A DNA stretch of 64,000 bases from Massilia sp. 9I. Its GTDB lineage: Bacteria > Pseudomonadota > Gammaproteobacteria > Burkholderiales > Burkholderiaceae_D. Under the pieces are notes generated by a model. The model did not search any database, was not told the DNA's origin, and was given only the letters and a program-made list of their open reading frames with translations. Positions 1-9,672 of this stretch are shown in pieces. The stretch covers positions 755,651-819,650 of the forward strand of contig NZ_LR733275.1 of NCBI RefSeq assembly GCF_902506415.1, read 5' to 3'. A program made the translations under genes and the position numbers. Numbering within the stretch: the first letter of the stretch is position 1; each line of letters starts with the position of its first letter.

Positions 1-621
<621 letters not shown>

Positions 622-633
622 TTTGAATTTCGC

Positions 634-2289
634 TTAACGCAGCAGCGACAAAACAGCCCGCGGCTGGCTATTCGCCTGCGCCAGCATCGCCGACGCCGCC
701 TGCTGCAGGATCTGCGACCTGGTCAGCCCCGCCGCCGAGCCGGCGTAATCGATGCCCTCGATCCGCTCCTTGGCCGCCGCCGTGTTGGCGTAATTGGTCT
801 GCAGCGAGCTTGCCGCCACGTCCAGGCGGTTGCTGGACGCGCCTGCAACCACGCGCTGCTGGTTCACGTACTCCAGCGCCTGGTCGACGTGCAGCAGCGC
901 CACCGCGCCACGCTTCATGTCCAGGCTGGCCAGCCCGAGCGCGGAGGCGTTGATGGCGCCGAATTCCATGTCGATCAGGTCGCCCGCGCCGTCGCCCACC
1001 TGGACCTGTACCCGGCGCGTGCCGGTCGCGCCGCCCAGCTCCGGATACACGACCTCGAAGCCGCTCAGGCCATCGCTGGCATTGTTGTCGCCCGTGTCGG
1101 CCACCACGCTGCGCGCGGTCTTGACCGCCTTGCCGTCCGCGTCGAAGCCGCCGATGGCGCCGGTGTCGGCATTGGTCACGTTGATATTCGAACCGATGTA
1201 GGCGACGCCGTTGGCGCCGAAATCGGTGAGGAAGGCCGCGGTGTTGGCGATCTTGCCGCCCGTCACGGCGTTCAGCGCGGTGTTCAGGTCGGCGCTCTGG
1301 TTCTGGGTCAGGTACTGCATGACGCCCTTGATGCCGCCCTCCACGCCCAGGCCCTTGAGCTTGTCGTGCAGGTAGCGCGAGGCGACATAGCCGCCCTCGT
1401 AACTGAAGCCGCCGCCCGCGATGGTGCTGACGATACTGGCCGCGGAGGCGGGGTTCACCCGCTCGTCGGCGCCGTGGATGAGTTCCGCCGTGCCCTCGAT
1501 GAACCACTGCGGCAGCGAATTGAAGTTCATCGAGCGCGACATGATGGCGTGCGCCATCTCGTGCGCGATGATGCGGTCGCTGTAGAAAGGCGCGCCGCCG
1601 CCGTCCGCCGTGGTGCCGGTACCGAAGTCGGCCATGTCGATGTTCAGGTGGACATTGGAGAACTTGCCGCCGGAGATGTTGCCGGAGACCGAGGCCAGCA
1701 CGCCGGATGCGCCGTCCGTGGTGTCCAGGTTGACGGTCAGCTTGACGCCGTCGGCCTGCAGGCCGAACAGGTCTTTCAGCATCTTTTCCGAGGAGCTCAG
1801 CCAGCCGGTCTTGAGGCCGTCGATCACCGCCCGCTTCTTTTCGTCCTGCCCGCCGATGCTGAGGCGTTCCTGCGAAAAGATGGTCTCGCCGTTGAACTGG
1901 GTCTGCGCCGCGACCTGGTTGATGTGGTTCAGGATCTCGTTCGCCTCGCTCTGCAGCGTATTGCGGTCCTTGTCGCTGTAGCTGCCGTTGCCGGACGCGA
2001 CCGCCAGTTCGCGCAGGCGCTGCAGGCTGTCGGAGACGTTGGCCAGTGCCCCATCCGCCACCTGCAGCATCGAGCTGCCGTCGCTGATCGCGCGCATCGC
2101 CTGGGTATTGCCGCGCAGGCTCGCGTCCATGCGCGCGGCAATGGCCTGGCCCGCCGCGTCGTCCGAAGCCTTGTTGATGCGCGTGCCCGCCGTCAGGCGA
2201 GTGATCAAGGACTCCTGCGCAGCCACGTGCTTGCCGAGGCTGCGCTGGGCATTGAGCGACAGCGTATTGTTATTAATTGACAATGACAT
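634..2289 (-). CDS. Flagellin with metallopeptidase insert (flagellinolysin type)
   Basis: A filament protein of about 551 residues. Residues 1-137 form a standard flagellin N-terminal helical domain (SLSINNNTLSLNAQRSL, LTAGTRINKASDDAAGQAIA). The last 110 or so residues form the matching C-terminal domain ending in QPRAVLSLLR. Between them, in the surface-exposed variable region, is a zincin-like domain with HEMAH at 243-247 and a downstream WFIEGTAEL that supplies a third glutamate ligand. This matches the published flagellinolysin architecture, in which the filament itself is proteolytic. I chose ATG 2289 (MSLSINN) over ATG 2298: it fits the family start and has a GGAT upstream. No other flagellar genes are nearby, so it is an orphan locus. 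Protease activity is inferred from the motif. Confidence 0.9.
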   Translation of the reverse strand: MSLSINNNTLSLNAQRSLGKHVAAQESLITRLTAGTRINKASDDAAGQAIAARMDASLRGNTQAMRAISDGSSMLQVADGALANVSDSLQRLRELAVASGNGSYSDKDRNTLQSEANEILNHINQVAAQTQFNGETIFSQERLSIGGQDEKKRAVIDGLKTGWLSSSEKMLKDLFGLQADGVKLTVNLDTTDGASGVLASVSGNISGGKFSNVHLNIDMADFGTGTTADGGGAPFYSDRIIAHEMAHAIMSRSMNFNSLPQWFIEGTAELIHGADERVNPASAASIVSTIAGGGFSYEGGYVASRYLHDKLKGLGVEGGIKGVMQYLTQNQSADLNTALNAVTGGKIANTAAFLTDFGANGVAYIGSNINVTNADTGAIGGFDADGKAVKTARSVVADTGDNNASDGLSGFEVVYPELGGATGTRRVQVQVGDGAGDLIDMEFGAINASALGLASLDMKRGAVALLHVDQALEYVNQQRVVAGASSNRLDVAASSLQTNYANTAAAKERIEGIDYAGSAAGLTRSQILQQAASAMLAQANSQPRAVLSLLR

Positions 2290-2320
2290 GACAGCCATCC
2301 GTTTTGGCAGTTGTCACAAC

Positions 2321-2328
2321 TTATCGAC
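2321..2328 (-). promoter_or_regulatory. Possible sigma-28 (FliA) -10 element for the flagellin gene
   Basis: On the minus strand this reads GTCGATAA, seven of eight matches to the flagellar sigma consensus GCCGATAA, about 32 bases before ATG 2289. The matching TAAA at the -35 position is poor (TTCA at the expected spacing), so this is only a candidate. It fits the later of the two possible start codons. Confidence 0.35.
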
Positions 2329-2378
2329 AACCGGTCAATTTTCTGAAGGGTATTCTTAAAATATTTATATGGCCAGAT

Positions 2379-3131
2379 TCAGGCCATGTTGGGGCCGATC
2401 AAATCGACCCGGTCGGTGCAGAAGGCTTCGACGCCCCAGTCCAGCAGTTCGCGCGCCCGCACCGGCTCGTTGACCGTGTAGCAGAACAGCCCGAAGCCGC
2501 CATCGCGCACGGCCTGGGCCAGTTCAAGCGTCAGGTGGCGGTGGTTGGTGTGGATCGCGACCGCCTCCACCGAGCGCGCCAGCGGCTCCCAGCCGGGCGG
2601 CAGCTCGCTCATCAGGCAGGCGCGCGGCAGGTCCGGGGCGGCGTCGCGCGCCGCCTCCAGCGCTGCCAGGCTGAACGAGGACAGCAGCGGCGCCCGTTCG
2701 AGCTGCCCGGCTGCGAGCTCGTCGGCGAACATGGCGCGGGTGATGCGCGCCACCGTCTCCCCGGTCTCGCGGTCGAAACCGCGCGCCGGCTTGACCTCGA
2801 TGTTCATCCAGATGCCGTTCGCCTTGCAGTACTGGGCGAATTCGACGAACAGGGGCACCGGTTCGCCGCGGTAATCGGGGCCGAACCAGCTGCCGGCGTC
2901 CATCCGCGCCAGTTCCAGGGCGTCATAATCAAACACATGGCCGGCGCCGCTCACGGTGCGGCCGAGGTAGGGGTCGTGCATCACCACCGGCACGCCGTCG
3001 CGCGCCAGCATGACGTCGAACTCCACTGCGCGGAAGCCGAAATCCATGCCGCGCTTCAAGCCGGCAAAGGTGTTTTCGGGAGCCAGCGTGCCGCCGCCGC
3101 GATGGGCCAGGATCCGGGGATAACGCCACAT
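2379..3131 (-). CDS. ugpQ: Glycerophosphodiester phosphodiesterase
   Basis: Hydrolyses glycerophosphodiesters to glycerol-3-phosphate and an alcohol, feeding phospholipid-headgroup salvage. A 250-residue cytoplasmic TIM-barrel protein with no signal peptide. The family signature is complete: ILAHRGGGTLAPENT near the start (catalytic His and substrate Arg), then EFDVMLARDGVPVVMHDP with the metal-binding Glu/Asp and second catalytic His, NIEVKP in the middle, and a C-terminal FCYTVNEP and CTDRVDLI. Length matches UgpQ of Burkholderiales. It lies 21 bases from the next gene on the same strand, so the two may be cotranscribed. Confidence 0.93.
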   Translation of the reverse strand: MWRYPRILAHRGGGTLAPENTFAGLKRGMDFGFRAVEFDVMLARDGVPVVMHDPYLGRTVSGAGHVFDYDALELARMDAGSWFGPDYRGEPVPLFVEFAQYCKANGIWMNIEVKPARGFDRETGETVARITRAMFADELAAGQLERAPLLSSFSLAALEAARDAAPDLPRACLMSELPPGWEPLARSVEAVAIHTNHRHLTLELAQAVRDGGFGLFCYTVNEPVRARELLDWGVEAFCTDRVDLIGPNMA

Positions 3132-3152
3132 GCCGCACTCCTCCCGTTGGGG

Positions 3153-3503
3153 TCAGGTGACCGCGCCGCTGCCGATCTGCCGTCCCAGTACCAGGAACAG
3201 CACCACGTTCAGCACCACAGTCAGGTAGAACTTCCATTGGAACGACGTCTTTGAAGTCTTGTGCCGCAGCCATTGTTGCGCAAGCAGTCCGCCGGGCCAG
3301 CCACAGGCCAGCCCAAGCAGCAGCAGGGTCGATTCCGGCGTGCGCCAGTCGCCGCGCCGGGCCGCCGCCTTGTCGATCGCATAGGCCACGAAGCAGCTCA
3401 GGCTGATCGCCAGATAGGCTCCGCCGACCAGCAGCGGCAAGTCCCACAGGACGGTCGCAGCGGCGTACATCAGAGCGAACAGCAGGAGCGGCAGGTAAGG
3501 CAT
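3153..3503 (-). CDS. DUF1294 small membrane protein
   Basis: A 116-residue integral membrane protein. It has about four hydrophobic segments, with the family signature YAIDKAAARRGDWRTPE followed by GWPGGLLAQQWLRHKTSK and FQWKFY. The DUF1294 domain also occurs fused to cold-shock domains in other proteobacteria, but here it stands alone; its function is unknown. A longer reading from 3704 would add a non-conserved N-terminus that runs across the divergent promoter region, so I start at ATG 3503. Possibly cotranscribed with the downstream glycerophosphodiesterase. Confidence 0.85.
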   Translation of the reverse strand: MPYLPLLLFALMYAAATVLWDLPLLVGGAYLAISLSCFVAYAIDKAAARRGDWRTPESTLLLLGLACGWPGGLLAQQWLRHKTSKTSFQWKFYLTVVLNVVLFLVLGRQIGSGAVT

Positions 3504-3648
3504 GCGAGGAAGCTTAACCCGGCTTTCGGGAAAATGTCTACATGGAAACAAAATACTGCTTTCAGTGGTCGGGCGTTGGATAACGAACAGAGAATGCACG
3601 GTCAAAGCGCCTACGCTCATCCTTCGACATGAAGCAAGGGAGTACGAC

Positions 3649-4173
3649 ATGGCATTTGACCTTGGCAATCTACTGAACCAGTACCTGGGTGGCGCCGCCG
3701 CCAACCAGCAGCAGGCCCACGACGACTTCGACCGCGTAGCGCAAAACGCGCCGCAGGACGTGCTGGCGCGCGGCGTGACGGGCGCGCTGCGCTCCGACCA
3801 GACCCCGCCCTTCCCCCAGATGGTAAGCCAGATGTTCGGCCAAAGCGACCCGCATCAGCGGGCCGGCATGCTGAACCAGCTGCTGACCACGCTCGGCCCG
3901 GCCGTGCTGGCCCAGTTGGGCAGTGGCGGATTGGGCGGCCTCGGCAACCTGTTCGGCGGCCGTACGCCGACCCAGGTGACGCCGGAGCAGGCCTCGCAGG
4001 TGTCACCCGAGCAGGTGCGCGAGCTGGCCGAAAAGGCCGAGCAGGAAAATCCGAGCATCGTCGACCGCATGGGCGACTTCTACGCCCAGAACCCGACGCT
4101 GGTGAAAGCCATCGGCGGCGCGGCCCTCGCGATCGCACTCGGCCACATGGCGCAGAACATGCGCCGCCACTAA
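3649..4173 (+). CDS. Hypothetical protein, 174 residues, Gln/Gly-rich middle
   Basis: Not recognised. Starts MAFDLGNLLNQYLGGAAANQ after an AGCAAGGGAG ribosome site at 3632-3641. The N-terminal half is helical and polar. A glycine/leucine-rich stretch (LGSGGLGGLGNLFGG) sits near residues 90-105, followed by a helical charged segment and a C-terminal hydrophobic helix (KAIGGAALAIALGHMAQ). The start resembles small YidB-like proteins but the rest does not align by eye. It is followed 25 bases later by a DUF3597 gene on the same strand, so the two probably form an operon. Confidence 0.8.
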   Translation: MAFDLGNLLNQYLGGAAANQQQAHDDFDRVAQNAPQDVLARGVTGALRSDQTPPFPQMVSQMFGQSDPHQRAGMLNQLLTTLGPAVLAQLGSGGLGGLGNLFGGRTPTQVTPEQASQVSPEQVRELAEKAEQENPSIVDRMGDFYAQNPTLVKAIGGAALAIALGHMAQNMRRH

Positions 4174-4198
4174 TCACTCATCAACCAGAGAGGACTGT

Positions 4199-4636
4199 AT
4201 GGGCATCCTGAGCAATATCTTCAGCAAGATCTTCCCGAAATCGCACGCCGCCAACAAGGGACCGGCGGCACAGCCGCAGGCCCAGGCGCCGGCGCCTGCC
4301 GCTCCGCAGGCCGCGCCACAGGCAGCCCCGCAGGCCGCTCCACAGGCCCAGCCGCAGGCTGCGCCGGCGATGATGGACCAGGTCGACGTCGAGGAGATCC
4401 TGACCAACATGCAGAAATCCTCGGGCCAGCAGCTGAACTGGCGCACCTCCATCGTCGACCTGATGAAGCTGCTCGGCCTGGACAGCAGCCTGCAGGCGCG
4501 CAAGGAACTGGCCGCCGAGCTGCACTACACCGGCGACACCAGCGACTCGGCCTCGATGAACATCTGGCTGCACCGCCAGGTCATGAACAAGCTGGCGGCC
4601 AATGGCGGCAAGGTGCCGGCCGACCTGCGCGACTGA
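4199..4636 (+). CDS. DUF3597 domain protein
   Basis: 145 residues. The N-terminus MGILSNIFSKIFP is typical of DUF3597 proteins. Residues 22-58 are a Pro/Ala/Gln linker built from repeated PQAA units. The folded C-terminal domain follows (VDVEEILTNMQ, NWRTSIVDLMKLLGLD, ELAAELHYTGD, MNIWLHRQVMNKLAANGG). That domain has a compact alpha-helical, LysM-neighbour-like character but no known activity. A clear ribosome site (AGAGAGGA) lies just upstream. The low-complexity linker is encoded by imperfect DNA repeats that could vary in length between strains. Confidence 0.88.
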   Translation: MGILSNIFSKIFPKSHAANKGPAAQPQAQAPAPAAPQAAPQAAPQAAPQAQPQAAPAMMDQVDVEEILTNMQKSSGQQLNWRTSIVDLMKLLGLDSSLQARKELAAELHYTGDTSDSASMNIWLHRQVMNKLAANGGKVPADLRD

Positions 4637-4637
4637 T

Positions 4638-5687
4638 CTAGTCGGCCAAGGACGTATTCGCCGGGGTCCCGCACGAGAAGCAGAAGCGGGCAAAGGCGTT
4701 CTTGCGGCTGCTGCAGCCGCCGCAGCGATCGAACAGGCCGATGCCGCAGTGCGGGCAGTAATCGACGCTGGTGTCCTTCAGGTCGACCGGGCGCTCGCAG
4801 CCCGGGCACACGCCCTTGCCCAGCCGGGCAAGGGCGGCGTCGTAGCGCAGCGTCCGGCGGCGCTGCACGTCCGGCAGCGCTTCCGCTTCCTTTTGGCGCG
4901 CGAGGTAATGCTGCAGCGATTGGATCGCGTAGCGCCCGACCAGGAATGTCACCACGATGCCGACCAGGTAGCGGACATAGCCGCCATAGCTCGGCAGGTA
5001 AGGCACCAGCTCGAAGAAGAAGGTGAATACCGCAAAGATGATAAAGCCCCACACGAAGGGCCAGTAAGCTCCTTTACGCTTGCGCGCAAACATCCAGCCG
5101 GCGATCACCAGCAATGGTAGCGTCAGCGCCAGGCGGTACAGGAAAACGCGCAGTTCCTTGGCCCGCGCCGCATCGACGTAGGCGGTCCGAGCCGGGTCTT
5201 GCATCTTCTCCCAGCGGTCCTCTGCCACTTGCAGAGCCTGGTTTGCATCGAGAAGAATCTGTTCCTGGGCTTGCACCGCAGCGAGGGCAGCGCGCTCCTG
5301 CGCTTCCAGGGCGTCGAGGGCGCGCGTGCGCGTAATGAGTTCGGGATCCTGGTCAGGCCGGGAGGTAGCGTGGCGGGTCGCCAGCCAGTTGTCAAAGGTT
5401 TCGCGTGCCGAGCGGGTATTCGAGCGCGCCACCTCATGCTTCTGCTTGGCCTGCTCAAAGGCGAGCTGGGCGGTATCGCGCTTGCCCTGCGCGCTCTCCT
5501 GCTCGCCCCGCAGCCGGGCGACCTGGGCCGAGTCCATGAACTGCTCGACCGTGAGCTCCGGCTCGACATCCCACAGGTTCCCGACAATAGCGCTGCCGAG
5601 ACCGATTAGGAAGGCGGCGAATGCGAACGCAACAAGCCATAACGCCCGTTGCAGCCATTTCTCGGTGAAGCGCAAGCCTTTGCTCAT
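4638..5687 (-). CDS. Membrane protein with coiled coil and C-terminal zinc ribbon
   Basis: Not recognised as a named family; 349 residues. From the N-terminus: a transmembrane helix (about residues 15-40), a long charged helical region rich in Glu/Gln/Ala (residues 50-170, probably coiled coil and outside the membrane), two or three more hydrophobic helices (about 185-260), then a cytoplasmic tail. The tail has two zinc-ribbon pairs, CPGCERPVD with CPHCG, and CGGC with CFSCG. ATG 5687 has a strong GGAGGA site; an upstream in-frame ATG lacks one. It converges on the DUF3597 gene with one base between stops. Confidence 0.85.
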   Translation of the reverse strand: MSKGLRFTEKWLQRALWLVAFAFAAFLIGLGSAIVGNLWDVEPELTVEQFMDSAQVARLRGEQESAQGKRDTAQLAFEQAKQKHEVARSNTRSARETFDNWLATRHATSRPDQDPELITRTRALDALEAQERAALAAVQAQEQILLDANQALQVAEDRWEKMQDPARTAYVDAARAKELRVFLYRLALTLPLLVIAGWMFARKRKGAYWPFVWGFIIFAVFTFFFELVPYLPSYGGYVRYLVGIVVTFLVGRYAIQSLQHYLARQKEAEALPDVQRRRTLRYDAALARLGKGVCPGCERPVDLKDTSVDYCPHCGIGLFDRCGGCSSRKNAFARFCFSCGTPANTSLAD

Positions 5688-5778
5688 GGACTTCCTCCAG
5701 TAAGGGTGAAGCCGCCAGCTTGCCACGGAAAGAAAGTGCGCTCTAGCATCAAACGCAAGAGCATCACCCGTTGCCACG

Positions 5779-5805
5779 CCGGGTATCAGGCTCCGATACC
5801 CGGCG
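5779..5805 (-). terminator. Stem-loop after trpS
   Basis: Perfect 10-bp stem (gccgggtatc paired with gatacccggc) with a 7-base loop, starting ten bases beyond the trpS stop codon. No T-run follows on the minus strand, so it may protect the 3' end or act with Rho and not as a classic intrinsic terminator. Confidence 0.5.
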
Positions 5806-5814
5806 CCTCATGCC

Positions 5815-6843
5815 TTAGAAGTAGGACAGGCCGAGCGCCTTTTTCACTTCGTCCGTGGTCTGTGCCGCCACTTCGCGCGCCTTCATGGTGCCTTCCTTGA
5901 GGATCTGCAGCACCTGGCCACGGTCCTTGGCGAACTCTTCGCGGCGGGCGCGGATCGGCGCCAGCATGTCCTGCAGGATGCCTTCCAGGCGCTTCTTGAC
6001 CACGCTGTCGCCCAGGCCGCCACGGGTGTAGTGGGCCTTCATTTCTTCCAGGCCGGCCTTGTCGGTATCGAAGGCGTCGAGGTAGATGAAGGCGACGTTG
6101 CCCTCCAGGTGGCCCGGGTCCGACACCTTCAGGTGCAGCGGGTCGGTATAGACCTGCTTGACCGCGGCGCGGATCTCGTCGGCGCTGGCGCCCAGGTTGA
6201 TGGTGTTGCCGAGCGACTTGCTCATCTTGGCGCGGCCGTCGATGCCCGGCAGGCGGCCCACTTCCGGCACGATCGCCTTGCACTCGACCAGGATGTCCTT
6301 GTCGCCGCCATAGGTACGGTTGAACTTGCGCACGATCTCGTTGCACTGCTCGATCATCGGGATCTGGTCCTCGCCCACCGGCACCACGCTGGCCTTGAAG
6401 GCGGTGATGTCGGCGGCCTGGCTGGCCGGGTAGGTCAGGAAGCCGGCCGGGATGTCGCGCTCGAAGCCGCGCTGGATGATTTCCTGCTTCACGGTCGGGT
6501 TGCGTTCCAGGCGCGCTACCGTCACCAGGTTCAGGTAGTAGAAGGTCAGCTCGGTCAGTTCCGGGATTTGTGACTGGATCAGGATGGTGGTGCGGGCCGG
6601 ATCGATGCCTACCGCAAGGTAATCGAGCGCCACTTCCACGACGTTCCGGTGTACCTTACCAATGTCATCCATGTTGTCGGTCAGCGCCTGGGCATCTGCC
6701 AGCATGACGAACTGGCGGTAGCTGTCCTGGTAGGCAACGCGATTGCGCAGGCTGCCCACGAAGTGGCCGAGATGCAGCGGACCGGTCGGACGGTCGCCGG
6801 TGAGGATGATGGGTGCGGTGTTGTTTGGGGTCGTGGAGCTCAT
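5815..6843 (-). CDS. trpS: Tryptophanyl-tRNA synthetase
   Basis: Charges tRNA-Trp. 342 residues, the usual length for the bacterial enzyme. The class I signatures are present: [11 protein letters not shown] near residue 22 (HIGH) and KMSKSLGNT near residue 205 (KMSKS), preceded by [12 protein letters not shown]. The gene is transcribed away from the glycosidase-reductase fusion; a 304-base region with hairpins separates the two. No leader peptide rich in Trp codons was found in that region. Confidence 0.97.
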   Translation of the reverse strand: MSSTTPNNTAPIILTGDRPTGPLHLGHFVGSLRNRVAYQDSYRQFVMLADAQALTDNMDDIGKVHRNVVEVALDYLAVGIDPARTTILIQSQIPELTELTFYYLNLVTVARLERNPTVKQEIIQRGFERDIPAGFLTYPASQAADITAFKASVVPVGEDQIPMIEQCNEIVRKFNRTYGGDKDILVECKAIVPEVGRLPGIDGRAKMSKSLGNTINLGASADEIRAAVKQVYTDPLHLKVSDPGHLEGNVAFIYLDAFDTDKAGLEEMKAHYTRGGLGDSVVKKRLEGILQDMLAPIRARREEFAKDRGQVLQILKEGTMKAREVAAQTTDEVKKALGLSYF

Positions 6844-7147
6844 CGGGTTTCCTTGTTAGTGCCCCGATCCCTGCCGCGCTAGATGTGAAAACGCCACCCG
6901 GATCGAGGCGGCGTCAGTCGAAATGCAGATCATTCCTGTGGCCGCTTGCTAGGAGCGGCGCCACCAGGTCAACAAAAGATGATGTGCTTTCGGAAAATTC
7001 ATGGACCGCATGGTTGCAGGTTGGCGCAAGGATGTCAACCGCTTCGGGTCCCATGGCCTGCGGGCCGGCTCCCCTTTCGACACTTTATTACCTGGGAAGC
7101 CAAGCCGTAGGGAAATTGTTGCTAGAAAACTAATATTGGTGAAACTG
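6844..7147. other. Divergent intergenic region, trpS and glycosidase fusion
   Basis: 304 bases with no convincing gene. It holds two imperfect dyads. One at 6935-6968 pairs cctgtggccgct with agcggcgccaccagg. The other at about 6887-6916 reads on the minus strand as a GC stem followed by TTTT. The second lies in the expected trpS leader and could be an attenuator, but no leader peptide supports that. Promoters for both flanking genes must lie here; none stands out. Confidence 0.4.
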
Positions 7148-9466
7148 ATGAATCCACAAAAGAGCACGAACAGCCAAATCCGCCCGCTGGAACTCTGGGG
7201 CGGCCTCGAATGCACGGTCAACCGTGTCCGCGACGAGTACTTCAGCCAGCTGGAACGCAACGGCCACCACGGCCGCGCCTGCGACATCCAGCGTTTCGCG
7301 TCCACCGGCATCCGCGCAATCCGCTATCCCGTGCTATGGGAACGCACCGCCCCGGACGGCATCGCCAAGGCCGACTGGAGCTGGTCCGACGAGCGCCTGA
7401 ATGCCCTGCGCGAAGCGAATGTCACCCCGATCGCCGGCCTGGTCCACCACGGCAGCGGTCCGCGCGACACCAGCCTGGTCGACCCACAATTCCCCGAGCG
7501 CCTGGCCGAGTACGCCGGCGCCGTCGCTGCCCGCTATCCGTGGCTCGAGTACTACACCCCGGTCAACGAACCCTGCACCACCGCCCGCTTCGCCGGCCTG
7601 TACGGCGTGTGGTATCCGCACGGCCGCGACGACCGCACCTTCATCGAAGCGCTGCTGGTGCAGTGCCGCGCGGTGGTGCTGTCGATGCGCGCGATCCGCG
7701 CCGTCAATCCGGACGCCAAGCTGGTCCAGACCGACGACCTCGGCAAGACCTACAGCACCCTGGAACTCAGCCATGTGGCCGAGTTCTACAACGAGCGCCG
7801 CTGGCTGGCCTGGGACCTGCTGTGCGGCATGGTCGATGAGAAGCACAAGCTGTGGAAGTACCTGACCAAGACCGGCATCCCTGCCGAAGAATTCCTGTGG
7901 TTCCGCGAGAACCCCTGCCCGCCCGACATCATCGGCGTCAACTACTACGTCACCTCCGAGCGCTGGCTGGATCACCGCCCCGAGCGCTTTCCGGAACACC
8001 ACCGCGGCATGGCCGACGGCGTCCCCTGCGCCGACATCGAAGCCTCGCGCGTGCTGGCCACGCCGACCCCGGGCATCGCCCCGCTGCTGTCGGAAATCTG
8101 GGACCGCTACGGCATCCCGCTGGCAATCACCGAAGCCCACATCGACGCCAACCGCGAAGACCAGCTGCGCTGGCTGCTCGAGATCTGGGAAGCGGCCCAG
8201 CAGTCGCAGCAGAACGGCGTCGACGTGCGCGCCGTGACGGTATGGTCGCTGCTCGGCTCCTTCGACTGGAACAGCCTGGTGACGCAAAATCGGGGCTACT
8301 ACGAGCCGGGGCCGTTCGACGTGCGCTCCCCTACCCCGCGCCCGACCGCGCTGGCGCGCATGATGAAGGAGCTGTCCTCCGGCGCGCCTCTGTCGCACCC
8401 GGTGCTGCGCGGCCAGGGCTGGTGGCGCCGTGCCGGCCGCTTCCTGTGCCACCCGCCGGTGGCCACGCCGGCGGCCCTGACCTCGATCTCAGCAGATGGC
8501 CACCGCCTGGTCGGCACTGCTGCCTCCCCGATCCTGATCCTGGGCGCGACCGGCACCCTGGGCCGCGCTTTTGCCCGCGTCTGCCGCAAGCGCAACCTGT
8601 CCTACCGCCTGCTGTCGCGCAAGGACATGGACATCGCCGATGCCGCTTCGGTCGAACGTGCCCTCGCCCAGTACCAGCCGTGGGCCGTGATCAACACCTG
8701 CGGCTATGTGCGCGTGGACGACGCGGAGAACGACGTCGAGCGCTGCATGCGCGAGAACACCGCGGGCGCTGCGATCCTGGCCGCGGCCTGCGCGCGCCAT
8801 GGCGTGCACCTGACCACCTTCTCGAGCGACCTGGTCTTCGACGGCAAGCAAGACCGTCCGTATGTGGAATCGGACCCGGTGGCGCCATTGAACGTCTACG
8901 GCCGCAGCAAGGCCGAAGCCGAAGTGGCGGTACTGGACGAGAACACGGACGCCCTGGTGGTGCGTACGAGCGCCTTCTTCGGTCCGTGGGACCAGTACAA
9001 CTTCGTTACCGTGGCACTGAATGCATTGGAACGCGGCGAGCCGTTTGTCGCCTCGAACGACCTGACCATCACGGCGACCTACGTGCCGGACCTGGTGCAC
9101 GCCTGCCTGGACCTGGCGATCGACCGCGAGGCCGGCATCTGGCACCTGTCGAACGGCGGCGAACTGACCTGGGCAGAACTGGCATTGAAAGCGGCAGAGC
9201 GGGCGGGCGTGGATGCGAGCCGGCTGGAGACGCGTTCGATCGCCTATCCGGCGGCGCGCCCCGCCTACTGCGCCTTGACAAGCGAGCGCGGCATCCTGCT
9301 GCCGCGCCTCGATCAGGCGCTCGACCGCTATCTGGAGCTGCGCAACGTCGACGATCCGGAGATCGAAGAGCTCCAGCACACCGCCGAAAGCCGCCAGCCG
9401 GTGGCCAGCGGGCATCGGCAGCAGGAAGAGACGCCGCCGGAGGCGGTGCAGGCGGGGAATTGCTGA
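7148..9466 (+). CDS. Fusion: GH1-like glycosidase domain plus RmlD-like reductase domain
   Basis: 772 residues in two domains. Residues 1-410 are a family 1 glycoside-hydrolase-like barrel (LELWGGLECTVNRV, FASTGIRAIRYPVLWER). The acid/base candidate is E141 in TPVNEPCTTARF and the nucleophile candidate E329 in LAITEAHID. From about residue 462 there is a Rossmann domain of the dTDP-4-dehydrorhamnose reductase type: ILGATGTLGRAF, TTFSSDLVFDG, the YGRSKAEAE catalytic Tyr-x3-Lys, and a C-terminal WHLSNGG. The start is ATG 7148 because the upstream extension is unlike the family. The pairing suggests building or remodelling of a deoxysugar-containing glycan, but the substrate cannot be read from sequence. 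A stem-loop and a REP copy follow. Confidence 0.88.
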   Translation: MNPQKSTNSQIRPLELWGGLECTVNRVRDEYFSQLERNGHHGRACDIQRFASTGIRAIRYPVLWERTAPDGIAKADWSWSDERLNALREANVTPIAGLVHHGSGPRDTSLVDPQFPERLAEYAGAVAARYPWLEYYTPVNEPCTTARFAGLYGVWYPHGRDDRTFIEALLVQCRAVVLSMRAIRAVNPDAKLVQTDDLGKTYSTLELSHVAEFYNERRWLAWDLLCGMVDEKHKLWKYLTKTGIPAEEFLWFRENPCPPDIIGVNYYVTSERWLDHRPERFPEHHRGMADGVPCADIEASRVLATPTPGIAPLLSEIWDRYGIPLAITEAHIDANREDQLRWLLEIWEAAQQSQQNGVDVRAVTVWSLLGSFDWNSLVTQNRGYYEPGPFDVRSPTPRPTALARMMKELSSGAPLSHPVLRGQGWWRRAGRFLCHPPVATPAALTSISADGHRLVGTAASPILILGATGTLGRAFARVCRKRNLSYRLLSRKDMDIADAASVERALAQYQPWAVINTCGYVRVDDAENDVERCMRENTAGAAILAAACARHGVHLTTFSSDLVFDGKQDRPYVESDPVAPLNVYGRSKAEAEVAVLDENTDALVVRTSAFFGPWDQYNFVTVALNALERGEPFVASNDLTITATYVPDLVHACLDLAIDREAGIWHLSNGGELTWAELALKAAERAGVDASRLETRSIAYPAARPAYCALTSERGILLPRLDQALDRYLELRNVDDPEIEELQHTAESRQPVASGHRQQEETPPEAVQAGNC

Positions 9467-9489
9467 TGGCGCTGTAAAGGCAACTTGGG

Positions 9490-9516
9490 CGAAGTGATGC
9501 CTGTGGCATCACTTCG
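9490..9516 (+). terminator. Stem-loop after the glycosidase-reductase fusion gene
   Basis: Perfect 12-bp stem, cgaagtgatgcc with ggcatcacttcg around a TGT loop, starting 23 bases after the stop. No T-run, so a Rho-type or RNA-stabilising end is as likely as an intrinsic terminator. Confidence 0.5.
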
Positions 9517-9609
9517 GCCTATGCCGGGACGACGTTGGTTAGGTAATCGGCAACGCACCCACTTCCGCTACCTTCAAAACCGTCATCCCGGCGAAGGCCG
9601 GGATCCAAT
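9516..9609. repeat. REP-like element, second copy
   Basis: The right arm 9581-9609 (cgtcatcccggcgaaggccg and beyond) is nearly identical to the arms at 511-621. The left arm at about 9516-9534 keeps only the atgccgggacgacg part, so this copy is degenerate. It sits between the fusion gene and the antiporter gene, again in non-coding DNA. Confidence 0.75.
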
Positions 9610-9672
9610 TCCGTCGATCCGACACCAGCCCACGCTACAATCCCGGGCAAACAACCACCCGGACGCCCCACC

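Noticed and set aside
889..2280. Long plus-strand open frame of 463 codons
   Set aside because: Antisense to the flagellin gene; composition (Ala/Arg/Val/His repeats) is typical of shadow frames in GC-rich DNA.
6844..7147. Trp-codon leader peptide or T-box upstream of trpS
   Set aside because: No run of TGG codons and no T-box landmark; only generic hairpins are visible.
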